Of a stretch of 20,173 nucleotides of DNA, positions 6,900-14,594 are shown piece by piece. The stretch is from Planctomycetaceae bacterium (lineage in GTDB: Bacteria > Planctomycetota > Phycisphaerae > Phycisphaerales > SM1A02). The notes beneath the pieces are model-generated. The model saw only the letters and a list, made by a program, of their open reading frames with translations, was not told the origin of the DNA and searched no databases. Every line of letters begins with the position of its first letter. Positions within the stretch are counted from its first letter, which is position 1. The position numbers were made by a program, and so were the translations under genes. The DNA is taken from assembly GCA_002685335.1 (NCBI GenBank), contig NYWY01000007.1:1-20173 (forward strand). The letters are read 5' to 3'.

Positions 6900-7661
6900 T
6901 CAGCCGTCGGCACCTTCCGGGGCGACCCCGGCGGATTCGCCTGAGTGATCGTGGGAATGATCATGACCCGAATGGTCGTGATCGCCATGATCGTGGTGAT
7001 CATGATCGTGATCCGGCAGGCCGTCGAAATCATGGTCGTGGGGGGGAACGTTCACCATCACTTCGTCGGCTCTCGAGCCCAGTCGCAGATCGTCCCGGTC
7101 GGGTCGGCCACCGACCCAGATCCGCTCGGCATCGACGACGAAGAGGCCCTGCTCGTTCCGATCGGCGACCACGCCCTTCACCACCAGGAATCGAGCGGGG
7201 GCGAGCCCGCCGGCTCCCTGGGCGGAAGCGGGGAGGGGACGTCCGTCGTCACCCATGATGCGGATGGTGGCCGAGCCCGCGGTGAGCGATTCGCGAGGTT
7301 CGCAGCAGTAGTCCCAGGGCACCGGACAATGATCCTCTTCGCCCATCAGTTCACAGGACTCGAGGGCCGGATCCGCGACCATGAAGATCGCCACCCCATC
7401 GACGAACGGTTCGACCCGGCCGCCCACTCGAGCGAGGAAGGTCACTTCCTCGCCGACCTTCGATCCATTCTTGACCGCCAGGAGGTCGGGAGCCACTTCG
7501 GGGCGATTCACCGTGAAGAAGGCGGCGGGAATGGAGGCGGATGCAGCGACGGAAGTGTTGGAGTCGCCGCTGTCGGTTCGATCACACCCGGAGCCGACGA
7601 GCCCGAGCGAGGCGAGGGAGATGGCGAGCATTGACGTCGTTGTTCGAGTGAGCATGATCAT
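6900..7661 (-). CDS. Exported lipoprotein-like protein with Cys motif, OB-like core and 13-His tail
   Basis: In the 253-residue product, residues 1-26 are a signal peptide ending LGLVGSGC. Cys26 is the likely lipidation site, although the lipobox is atypical (Gly at -3). The core (about 66-183) has alternating beta-strand pattern, KVGEEVTFLARVGG then ARFLVVKGVVAD...FVVDAERIWV, which looks like an OB-fold; this is inferred from pattern only. Within it sit Cys103 and the motif CPVPWDYCC (112-120), which I remember from planctomycete hypothetical proteins. Residues 208-239 form a tail of Asp-His repeats with 13 His, a classic Zn/Cu/Ni-binding composition. It is the last gene of the exporter operon, 43 bp after the second permease. 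A periplasmic metal buffer or sensor for the exporter is plausible but unproven. Starts at a TTG (7673) or ATG (7655) are also possible. Confidence 0.82.
   Translation of the reverse strand: MIMLTRTTTSMLAISLASLGLVGSGCDRTDSGDSNTSVAASASIPAAFFTVNRPEVAPDLLAVKNGSKVGEEVTFLARVGGRVEPFVDGVAIFMVADPALESCELMGEEDHCPVPWDYCCEPRESLTAGSATIRIMGDDGRPLPASAQGAGGLAPARFLVVKGVVADRNEQGLFVVDAERIWVGGRPDRDDLRLGSRADEVMVNVPPHDHDFDGLPDHDHDHHDHGDHDHSGHDHSHDHSGESAGVAPEGADG
6945..7040 (-). repeat. Low-complexity Asp-His coding tract
   Basis: The DNA is built from CAC/CAT and GAC/GAT codons, giving repeated ATGATCGTG-like units on the plus strand and several GATCATGATC-type small palindromes. It encodes the His-rich tail of the lipoprotein. 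Such tracts can change length by slippage, so tail length may vary between strains. Confidence 0.7.
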
Positions 7662-7704
7662 GGTTCCAGACAAGGGGATCTCGAGTGCGTGGTGGTGAGT
7701 GGTA

Positions 7705-8856
7705 TCAGGCCGCGGCGCGGAGTGCTTCCGGCACCGGCATGCGAAGACAGCGAAAGGCGGGCATCACGGCTCCCATGATGCCGAGGAGAAGACCCGAGGC
7801 GAGGCCGAGGGCGAGTTCGAGGGGACCGACGGACAATCCGAAGGAGCCCATGGAGAATTGGATCGTAAGCCCGTCGAGGAGGGCCAAGGCGGCGACGGCG
7901 GCGAGGAGTCCTCCGATCGAGGCCATCAGCACCGATTCTTCGATCAGATTGCGAAGGATCGCGAACCGGGAGTACCCGAGGGTTCGGAGGGTGCCGATCT
8001 CGCGCACGCGGCTGGCGAACGCGGCGTAGGTGGTGTTGAGGCCACCGATCACGCCGCCCGCGGCGACCAGGACCGCGGTCGCGATCACCATGAGTCTGAT
8101 CGGACTGAAGAATGCGGCGAGGGCTGCGAAGTACTCGTCCTCGCGGACGGTGGAGAGTTCCAGATCGATGCGGGTGTTCGCGAAAGCCTTGACCTGGGAC
8201 ATCGACTCGGTCTCCAATCCGACGACCACGCAGGAGAGGGTGTCCCGCTGGTTCACCACCATCAGGTCCGAGAGGGGCATCCAGATCTCGCCTTCCACCA
8301 CGCCGCCTTCGGCGAGCAGCGTGCCGGTGACCGTGAATGCCCGGTCGTCGAGCAACACCTGTTCCCCGAGGGCTTCGATCCCAAGCCCCTGGGCCGCCAG
8401 TCGACCGATGACGATCTCGTCGGCTCCGACTTCAGGGAGGCGACCGTCGATCAGGCGGACTTCGCGATGAACCAGGAAGGCGGAGGGGGTGATGCCCCGG
8501 ACCAGCGTGTTCAACACCAGGCCGGCGCGGGTTCGGACCGGGATCGCGGAGTGTATTTCGGCCGAAACCGCTTCCGTCCCCGCGATTCGTTCGATGTCGT
8601 CGATGCTGGCGGCGGCGATCGTCGCGGTCCGCATGGGAATCTCGCTTCGCTCCACGCTCTCTTCGCTTCCGGCTCCCATCAAGATCGCGTTTCGAGGTGA
8701 CCCACTCACTCGAAGTGAGGTCTGCATGCCGGACACGAATGACGTGGCGGCGATCACCAGCAGCACGACGAGCATGCTCCCCCCGGCGCTCATGGCGAGA
8801 CGGGCGGGGCTGCGGCCGAGATTCCGGACCGCGTATTCGAAGGGAAGTCCTCGCAT
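7705..8856 (-). CDS. ABC exporter permease, FtsX/MacB type (second of two)
   Basis: Inner-membrane permease of the exporter encoded around it, 383 residues. It has the FtsX/MacB plan: one N-terminal helix (about 20-43, after AVRNLGRSPARL), a large periplasmic domain (about 45-250), then three C-terminal helices. The cytoplasmic coupling segment between C-terminal helices 2 and 3 reads REIGTLRTLGYSR, the usual ATPase-contact signature. The start at 8856 is set by AAAGGAG eight bases upstream; a TTG 18 bp earlier overlaps the preceding stop and is less likely. It follows the first permease by 14 bp. It should pair with that permease and the ATPase at 10028-10732, probably as a heterodimer in the LolCDE manner. 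Substrate unknown. Confidence 0.9.
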   Translation of the reverse strand: MRGLPFEYAVRNLGRSPARLAMSAGGSMLVVLLVIAATSFVSGMQTSLRVSGSPRNAILMGAGSEESVERSEIPMRTATIAAASIDDIERIAGTEAVSAEIHSAIPVRTRAGLVLNTLVRGITPSAFLVHREVRLIDGRLPEVGADEIVIGRLAAQGLGIEALGEQVLLDDRAFTVTGTLLAEGGVVEGEIWMPLSDLMVVNQRDTLSCVVVGLETESMSQVKAFANTRIDLELSTVREDEYFAALAAFFSPIRLMVIATAVLVAAGGVIGGLNTTYAAFASRVREIGTLRTLGYSRFAILRNLIEESVLMASIGGLLAAVAALALLDGLTIQFSMGSFGLSVGPLELALGLASGLLLGIMGAVMPAFRCLRMPVPEALRAAA

Positions 8857-8870
8857 GAACTGCGCTCCTT

Positions 8871-10031
8871 TCAAACGGCCCGGAGGCCCGGCACGATTCC
8901 CGCTCGTGCGGCGCGGATCGCCGGCACCGCGCCGGCGAGCAGTCCCAGACCCACGGCGATCAAGGCGGCGACCACGGCCACTCGCGGGTCGGTCGAGATC
9001 TCGATGCTCACGCCTTCCATCGTCATTCCGAAACGACCGATCATGACGGCGATTGCGCTGGCGGAGGTTCCCAGGAGACCGCCGACGAGCCCGAGGATGG
9101 CGCCCTCGAGCAGGACCATCCAGGCCACGAGACCGCCGGTGTATCCCAGGGTTCGAAGCACCGCATGATCGCGGATCCGATCCCTCATCGCGAGCACGAT
9201 CGCATTGGCGACCAGCGCGAGGACCGCGGCGAGCGCACCCCAGCCAAGCCAGGTCGCGAAGCCGACGAGTTGCACGATGTCTCGAGCGGCACGTCCGGTG
9301 AACGCCTTCTCGGGCCAGGTCGAGGTCGGATGTTCGTCGGCCGTGAAGGCCAGGTCGATCGATTCCGCGACGGTGCCGAGTTGTTTCGGATCATCGACCG
9401 TGACCAGGAATTGCGTGACCACCCCGCCCGTGCCTCCGCGCTTCATCGACTCCTGGAGGAACGGCAGATGGACGTAGGCCGCGTTGCGATCCTGGGCCCG
9501 CTCGCTGCCGAGGATGCCGGCGACGAACACCGTGATGCCGGCCGCGCTGAATCGATCACCGGTTCGAATGCCCCGTCGGGCCGCGAGCGACTCGCCCACG
9601 ATGGCGGCGTCCCCTCTCCGGGTCCAGTCCTCGAATCCGCCTTCGATCATTTCAGAATCGCGTCCGAGGGTGGATTCGATTCCTTCCTCCGGAACTCCGC
9701 GGAAAGTCACCACGTCGAGGCTCGCGCGACAATTGGAGACCAGGACCTGGATCGGAACCACGGTTTCGACCCCGTCGATCCGCTCGATGCGGTCTCCGTA
9801 GTACTGGGGCAGTCGGCTGGTGAAGGGACAGAAGCGATTCTCGCGGTAGACGACCAACGTGGCGTCATCCGAAGCGACGTCGGTGGCCCGGCGAACTCCA
9901 TCCCGCATCGATTCGACGCTGGTGAAGAGGAACATGGCGACCGCGATGCCGGCGATCGTCAGACTCGAACGCACTCTGGCCCGGACGATCTGCCTCCAGA
10001 CCGTGGGGATGGTGGCGATGAAGACGTTCAT
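8871..10031 (-). CDS. ABC exporter permease, FtsX/MacB type (first of two)
   Basis: 386-residue permease. Helix 1 is near 22-39 (LTIAGIAVAMFLFTSV), followed by a periplasmic domain of about 220 residues and three C-terminal helices. The coupling helix reads RDHAVLRTLGYTG, matching the second permease. The ATG overlaps the ATPase stop as ATGA, with GGAG eight bases upstream, so it is translationally coupled. The frame is open 75 bp further upstream, but that part runs inside the ATPase gene and is Arg/Pro-rich noise. The two permeases differ clearly outside the coupling and helix regions, so they look like an old duplication or a heterodimeric pair. This one has two Cys in its periplasmic domain (in RFCPFTSR and SNCRAS) that could form a disulfide or bind metal. 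Confidence 0.9.
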   Translation of the reverse strand: MNVFIATIPTVWRQIVRARVRSSLTIAGIAVAMFLFTSVESMRDGVRRATDVASDDATLVVYRENRFCPFTSRLPQYYGDRIERIDGVETVVPIQVLVSNCRASLDVVTFRGVPEEGIESTLGRDSEMIEGGFEDWTRRGDAAIVGESLAARRGIRTGDRFSAAGITVFVAGILGSERAQDRNAAYVHLPFLQESMKRGGTGGVVTQFLVTVDDPKQLGTVAESIDLAFTADEHPTSTWPEKAFTGRAARDIVQLVGFATWLGWGALAAVLALVANAIVLAMRDRIRDHAVLRTLGYTGGLVAWMVLLEGAILGLVGGLLGTSASAIAVMIGRFGMTMEGVSIEISTDPRVAVVAALIAVGLGLLAGAVPAIRAARAGIVPGLRAV

Positions 10032-10732
10032 GCCACGGTCTCCGGGGTGTCCGGGGTCATGGCTTCGACCAGTCGCCCTTTTTCGAGGTGCAGGAGCGTG
10101 TCGCACCAGCTGGTGGTCTTGGGATCGTGGGTGACCATGATGACGGTCCGTCCGAGATCCCGATTGAGGCGGGAGAGAAGTTCCATGATCCTGGTCGCCG
10201 AATCCCGGTCGAGGTCGCCGGTCGGTTCGTCCGCGAGGATGATCGTCGGATCCGTCACGATCGCGCGGGCGATCGCGACCCGCTGTTCCTGCCCCCCCGA
10301 GAGTTGATTGGGTCGGTGGTCCATTCGATCGGCGATGCCGACGAGGTCGAGGGCGGCGGCGACTCGGCGATGACGCTCCTTGCGGGAGAGACCGTGCAGC
10401 AGCAGCGGAAGCTCCACGTTCTCGTACGCGGTGAGTACCGGCACCAGGTTGTAGAGCTGGAAGACGTAGCCCACCGCTTCCGCCCGCCAGCGAGCCAGGG
10501 CGCCGCCGGAGAGGCGGTGCACTTCACGCCCGTCGACGACCAGAGAGCCACGGGTCGGTCGATCGATGCCCGCCAGCAGATTCAGCAGGGTGGTCTTTCC
10601 GGAACCTGATGGTCCCATCAGGGCCACGAACTGCCCGGATTCGATGTCCAGGTCGAGATCATCCAGAGGCGTGATCTCTTCGGAACCCCGTCGATACGTT
10701 CGAGCGAGGCCTCGGCATTCGATGAGCGTCAT
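10028..10732 (-). CDS. ABC exporter ATPase, LolD/MacB family
   Basis: Cytoplasmic ATPase of 234 residues that should power the adjacent permeases. All motifs are intact: Walker A GPSGSGKT (40-47), Q-loop Gln92 in FQLYNLVP, signature LSGGQ (144-148), Walker B IILADEP (164-170) with catalytic Glu169, D-loop TGDLD, and switch His202 in MVTHDP. The motif set FQ.YNLVP..TA.ENVELPLL is characteristic of the LolD/MacB/FtsE group of mechanotransmission-type exporters. The ATG overlaps the adaptor-gene stop (ATGA), with GGAGG seven bases upstream. Its own stop overlaps the first permease start. The separate ATPase polypeptide distinguishes it from MacB proper, where ATPase and permease are fused; the arrangement is closer to DevBCA or LolCDE. 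Confidence 0.95.
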   Translation of the reverse strand: MTLIECRGLARTYRRGSEEITPLDDLDLDIESGQFVALMGPSGSGKTTLLNLLAGIDRPTRGSLVVDGREVHRLSGGALARWRAEAVGYVFQLYNLVPVLTAYENVELPLLLHGLSRKERHRRVAAALDLVGIADRMDHRPNQLSGGQEQRVAIARAIVTDPTIILADEPTGDLDRDSATRIMELLSRLNRDLGRTVIMVTHDPKTTSWCDTLLHLEKGRLVEAMTPDTPETVA

Positions 10733-12279
10733 GAGCGAACCTCCGCGTCGTCGAATCGAATTCGGACGGCTTCGCCATCCGACGGTGCGCCATCGAGGAT
10801 CACCAGATCGCCGGGCCGGAGGCCGTCGACGATCTCGATCCAGCCGGCTTCGATGCGGGGGCCGACCTCGACCGATCGCCGTCGCGCGGTACCTCGATCC
10901 CCTTCGCGTTCCGCGATCACCCAGGCCACCCCGTCCTGAATCGCTTCGGTGGGAACGAAGATCCTGGTCGCGGTTCGGGTGACCCCGTTCTCGGGATCCT
11001 CGGCCGTCGCTTCCAGGATACGGACCCGAGCGAGCATGTCGGGTTTGAGAAGCGGTGACGGATCCTCGATCCGGATCTTCGCTTCGATCGTGTTCTTGGC
11101 GATGTCCGCTCGGTGGAGAAAGCGGCTGACCGATCCGCGGAACACGGTGTCGGGAAGGAGGTCGACCACGATCTCCGCCGATTGGCCCACCCCCACCCGA
11201 GCCGCATCGGCGAGAGGAATATCCGCCCTGACCTGGAGTTCTCGGGGATCGAAGAGGTGGACGACGTGGGCGGTGTGGGGTCCGACCCCGAAATTCAATC
11301 TGGATCCCGGTGAAGTCAGACGCTCGATCACCACGCCGGCGACCGAGGTCCGTACGGTGCAGCGTTCGAGCCGGAGTCGGGAGGTGTCGAGGTCGGCGAT
11401 CGCGGCGTCGAGTTCACCCCGGGCGATCTCGACCCTTCCCCGAGCGGTTTCGACCGCGAGATTCTCGCCCACCAGAAGTTCACGAGCCCGTCCCGCCGCC
11501 CGGACCTCCGCATCCGCGGCCAGAAGTCTCGCATCGATCGCGGCTTCCTCGGCCTCGAGTCCTTCGATCTGGGCGTCGATCGCTCGAAGCCGGATGCCCA
11601 GCCTGATCACCGGACCCTCCGGAACCGCGCCGGACTCGACCACCCGTCGCTTCCGGTCGTATTCATCCTGCTTCTCCGCCCGAGCCGCGTCGAGCGCCGC
11701 ACGGCGTGCGGGAAACCCGGCGAGTTCCGCCGCGATCCTCGCCTGTTCCGCCCCGGCGACCGCGACCCGTCGATCGAGGAAGACGAGTTCGCGGCGATCG
11801 ATCTCGGCGGCTGAGAGCGCCGCCTCTTCGGTGTTCAATCGGCCGCGTTTTTGGGCGACCATGGCTTCGGATCTTCGGAGTTCCAGTTTGGCGTCGTCGT
11901 CGACGAGCAGTGCGACGGGCTGGCCGGCTTCCAGGCGATCACCTTCGAGCACCAGGATTTCGCGCACCACGCCGTTGGTGAGGGCCGAGACGAACACGTC
12001 GTAGGGATCGGCTTCGACCCAGCCCGGGGCCTGGACCGCGACTCCGCCCTCCCGGACCGAGGCCGCGGAGGCTTCGAGCTCGATGGTTCGCAGGCCGACG
12101 GGAACCGCCCGGACTTCCCGTCGGGTGCGGATGAGGTCCCAGCTGGTGCCCACGAGCAGGGCCGCGGCACCGGCGAGGATCAGGACGGGCACTCCCAGAC
12201 GAAGCCAGAACCTTCGCGGCGGCATCGGCATGTTGTCTCCGGCTTCCGGTCGGATGGAATCGATCTTCAAGTTGGTCAT
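10729..12279 (-). CDS. Periplasmic adaptor (HlyD/RND-type membrane fusion protein)
   Basis: The 516-residue adaptor should join the inner-membrane permeases to the outer-membrane channel. A membrane anchor spans about 27-44. The barrel-sandwich (lipoyl) domain is split, with halves at about 84-128 (GVVREILVLEGDRLEAGQ) and 309-346 (VRTSVAGVVIERLTSPGSRL). Between them residues 130-308 form a long Ala/Glu/Arg-rich alpha-helical hairpin that would reach a TolC-like partner. The beta-barrel (347-422) and membrane-proximal domain (439 to the end, FVPTEAIQDGVAWVIA and ...GLRPGDLVILDG) complete the fold. The start overlaps the outer-membrane factor stop as ATGA, with GGAG eight bases upstream. The helical hairpin is long for this family. 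With the separate ATPase and permeases, the set resembles DevBCA-TolC or MacAB-TolC machines. Confidence 0.93.
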   Translation of the reverse strand: MTNLKIDSIRPEAGDNMPMPPRRFWLRLGVPVLILAGAAALLVGTSWDLIRTRREVRAVPVGLRTIELEASAASVREGGVAVQAPGWVEADPYDVFVSALTNGVVREILVLEGDRLEAGQPVALLVDDDAKLELRRSEAMVAQKRGRLNTEEAALSAAEIDRRELVFLDRRVAVAGAEQARIAAELAGFPARRAALDAARAEKQDEYDRKRRVVESGAVPEGPVIRLGIRLRAIDAQIEGLEAEEAAIDARLLAADAEVRAAGRARELLVGENLAVETARGRVEIARGELDAAIADLDTSRLRLERCTVRTSVAGVVIERLTSPGSRLNFGVGPHTAHVVHLFDPRELQVRADIPLADAARVGVGQSAEIVVDLLPDTVFRGSVSRFLHRADIAKNTIEAKIRIEDPSPLLKPDMLARVRILEATAEDPENGVTRTATRIFVPTEAIQDGVAWVIAEREGDRGTARRRSVEVGPRIEAGWIEIVDGLRPGDLVILDGAPSDGEAVRIRFDDAEVRS

Positions 12280-13736
12280 CGGACGTGCTCCGAAGAGGAA
12301 TCGTCGGCGGCGAGCCGTTCATCAAAGGGGGGGACCACCGGCACCACCGGATCGAGTTCGAGGGAGCCGCCGACCTGTTCCACGAGATGAATGCGGGCCT
12401 TCGCTTCCTCCAGCCGATGGTCGAGCGTCCGGCGTTCGGCCTGGATCCGACGTTGCTGGGCGAGCAGGACCACGGTGAGATCGACGACGCCTTCGGCGTA
12501 CGCGGTCGAGGCGAGGTTCTCCGCGCTGCCGGCGGGTTCCAGCACGTGCTCCTCGTATCCCCGGCGGCGAACTTCGGCGATGACGAGTTGGTCCCTTGAT
12601 CGTCGGGCTTCGGCGATGGCCTCCCGACGGGATTCAAGGTGGGCGAGCACCGCGTCGTGGAGTCGGCCGTCGGCCGCGGCGATCGCGGGGAGTCCGTCAT
12701 CGAAGATCGGAAGCCGGACCGCGAGGCCGGGCATCATCGCGTCTCGTCGTTGAAAACTCCGATTCCAGCCGAGGGTGGCGCTCACCTCGGGCAGACGGCG
12801 GAGTCCGGCGAGGCCGGCTCGGGATTCGGCTGCGAGGATCCGGCATCCCGCCGCGGCGACATCGAGTCGAGCGGTCGCGGCGAGTTCGATGACCCGATCT
12901 TCCGCCGGAATTCCGGTGGTCCATTCTTCGTCCGCATCCTCGGAGATCACGTCGAACCCTGCATGGTGTCCGGGAAGTCCCATGACCACGAGAAGGTCCA
13001 GCCGGGCGAGCCTGGCCACGTCGTCGGACGCGTCGGCGGCGACCGCGGCCTCCGCGGCTTCGACTCGAATCCGGTCGAGGTCGATTCTTGAGGCCTCGCC
13101 CGCATCGAAGAGTCTTGAGACCACGAATTCGAGTCGGCTGGTGGCTTCCGCATACTCCTGATCCACGTCGACTCGCGCTGCCGCCACGATCGCGGTGGCG
13201 TGGGCGGAACGAACCTTCGCGTCGAGGGTGACGATCGACCAGGCGGCGTCGAGCACGCTCGCTTGAAGCTCCGCGTCGGCGGCGTCCAGCCGGTAGGGCC
13301 GGGTCCAGAGCCAGGTGAGTTGCTGTGCGGCCATGGCCATCGCCGGGGCGCCGGTCATTCCATCGAGCGGAATCCCAAAGGCCGCCTCGACCATCGGATT
13401 CGGAGCGCGATCGGCCTGGGCGAGATCGGCTCTGGCGACGTCGATCGCCGCGAGGGTGCGACGAACTCCGGCATCGCGACTCATGGCGACCTGGACGGCG
13501 ACTCCACTGGTGAGCGGGGACTGGCCGTTCCAGGCTTCCGGATCGGAGGTGGGATTCGCCTGCAGGGCGTCGAGATCCGCGTGCGATTCGATGCGGTCAC
13601 TCGCCAGATCGACGGCGAATCGCCGGTCGGGCGTGGAGTCGGGGGAGAGGCAGCCGGCAAGTGCGAAGACGAGCGTGGCGGTGGAGACCGTCGCGAGCCC
13701 GCGGAGGGCGGGATGACTGTCGGTGGGATCTGGCAT
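12276..13736 (-). CDS. Outer-membrane efflux factor (TolC/OEP family), probable lipoprotein
   Basis: The 486-residue protein has a signal ending FALAGC with a perfect lipobox, Cys29 being the likely lipid site, as in NodT/OprM/CusC-type channels. The remainder shows the twofold OEP pattern of long Ala/Arg/Glu-rich helices, with a first repeat of about 90-280 (ARADLAQADRAPNPMVEAAFGIP...) and a second of about 290-470 (AARLDVAAAGCRILAAES...). PMVEAAFGIP in repeat 1 and LPEVSATLGWNRSF in repeat 2 are the usual beta-strand entries. The start at 13736 was chosen because it gives a standard lipoprotein signal; an ATG at 13775 would add 13 residues, and neither has a strong ribosome site. It lies 71 bp after the Cys-rich gene and overlaps the adaptor gene by 4 bp. 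Unusually, the region between repeats contains Asp/Glu-rich VISEDADEEW. Confidence 0.9.
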   Translation of the reverse strand: MPDPTDSHPALRGLATVSTATLVFALAGCLSPDSTPDRRFAVDLASDRIESHADLDALQANPTSDPEAWNGQSPLTSGVAVQVAMSRDAGVRRTLAAIDVARADLAQADRAPNPMVEAAFGIPLDGMTGAPAMAMAAQQLTWLWTRPYRLDAADAELQASVLDAAWSIVTLDAKVRSAHATAIVAAARVDVDQEYAEATSRLEFVVSRLFDAGEASRIDLDRIRVEAAEAAVAADASDDVARLARLDLLVVMGLPGHHAGFDVISEDADEEWTTGIPAEDRVIELAATARLDVAAAGCRILAAESRAGLAGLRRLPEVSATLGWNRSFQRRDAMMPGLAVRLPIFDDGLPAIAAADGRLHDAVLAHLESRREAIAEARRSRDQLVIAEVRRRGYEEHVLEPAGSAENLASTAYAEGVVDLTVVLLAQQRRIQAERRTLDHRLEEAKARIHLVEQVGGSLELDPVVPVVPPFDERLAADDSSSEHVR

Positions 13737-13807
13737 GGAACGATTCCGAAGGTGACACGACGCAGCACCCACCATCAGGGGTGGGAACGCAAGCGATCAC
13801 GTTGAAA

Positions 13808-14251
13808 TCAGACCTGGAGGACGATGATTCGGCGGAGGCGCCGAGATTCGAGACCTGGCACCGAATCCTCGGGCGGACCGTTGATCCACTCGATCCGCGG
13901 ATCGATGCCGGTGATCATGCTCCGGAGTTCATCGATCTCCGCCCGGGGGTGCGCGACGGGCGGATGGGCCAGGGCATCGAGGACCTGGCCGGTCACGCTG
14001 GAGGTTTCGAGTTGGCCGCGGACGCACTGGCAGCCTTCGTGGGAGGCGGGGGCGTCGGAGGATCCGCCGGAATCGGTCTCGACGCACGACCCGCAGCAGG
14101 ACGACACCATTCGACTCCGGTCGCCGTCGACCGAATCGGAACTCAGGAGGGTCGCCCCGAGCACCTGCGTGGTGCAGCAGCACACCGGCATCAGGACCGC
14201 CAGAAGGAGGCCGACGAGTCGGTGGAGGATGCTGTCGGAGGTGAATCGCAT
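13808..14251 (-). CDS. Small Cys-rich exported protein at the head of the exporter operon
   Basis: The 147-residue product starts with a signal peptide (1 to about 33; core RLVGLLLAVLMPV followed by CCC at 24-26). The mature part holds CCGSC (52-56) and CQC (74-76), giving eight Cys in all, then a polar C-terminal half without clear motifs. The CCxxC and CxC motifs suggest metal or iron-sulfur binding, or disulfides in the periplasm. If cleavage occurs before Cys24, the protein could be a lipoprotein, but Pro-Val before Cys is not a good lipobox. The frame is open upstream to 14470, but that part is Arg/Pro-rich and lacks a signal, so I use the ATG at 14251. The ribosome site is weak. It precedes the TolC-type gene by 71 bp on the same strand. 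I do not recognise the family. Confidence 0.68.
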   Translation of the reverse strand: MRFTSDSILHRLVGLLLAVLMPVCCCTTQVLGATLLSSDSVDGDRSRMVSSCCGSCVETDSGGSSDAPASHEGCQCVRGQLETSSVTGQVLDALAHPPVAHPRAEIDELRSMITGIDPRIEWINGPPEDSVPGLESRRLRRIIVLQV

Positions 14252-14594
14252 GGTTCGGTTCGTCGCCGCGTTCCAGCCGGCGTCCTTCCCATGGTACCGA
14301 CGAGGATTCAAGGTCGGTTCTCGAATCCGTCGGAGCCGGAGATCAAATTTGGAAACGGTGGGCCGCGGCCTCGGTTCTCGATCCCGGGATACCGGACCCC
14401 GGATCATCGTTCCGGAGGCCTGCAGCCCCGTCCTCGAATCCGACTTCGAACTTCCGGTCGCACGATTCAAAGCGGGAAAATGTTCGATTCATGGGGGCGT
14501 GAAAACGTCCGGACCGGGTCGAGGGCTCCGTGAAGTGGCCGTGGTCCCAGTGAGGATGGGTCGGATCGAGGTGCTACCGTGCGGCCTCCAAGTC
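14252..14594. other. Divergent promoter region between the exporter operon and the mannosidase gene
   Basis: No convincing gene lies here; frames on both strands are Arg/Pro-rich. The region must contain the promoters of the leftward operon and the rightward mannosidase. Two 10-bp palindromes, GGCCGCGGCC (14361-14370) and ATCCCGGGAT (14381-14390), are exactly 20 bp apart, and CGATTCA is repeated at 14463 and 14485. No clear TATAAT-like box is visible, so promoter positions are not called. Confidence 0.55.
14463..14491. promoter_or_regulatory. Direct repeat CGATTCA, copies 22 bp apart, possible operator
   Basis: CGATTCA occurs at 14463-14469 and 14485-14491, around an A-rich GCGGGAAAATG spacer. 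This is the most AT-rich spot of the divergent region. Two-turn spacing fits a tandem-site regulator, but heptamers repeat easily by chance. Confidence 0.25.

Noticed and set aside
5640..6944. 434-codon plus-strand frame across xylB, and similar long plus-strand frames at 7699-8700, 9165-10307, 10949-12004 and 13200-13805
   Set aside because: All are opposite well-supported minus-strand genes and have the skewed Arg/Gly/His composition of antisense GC-rich DNA.
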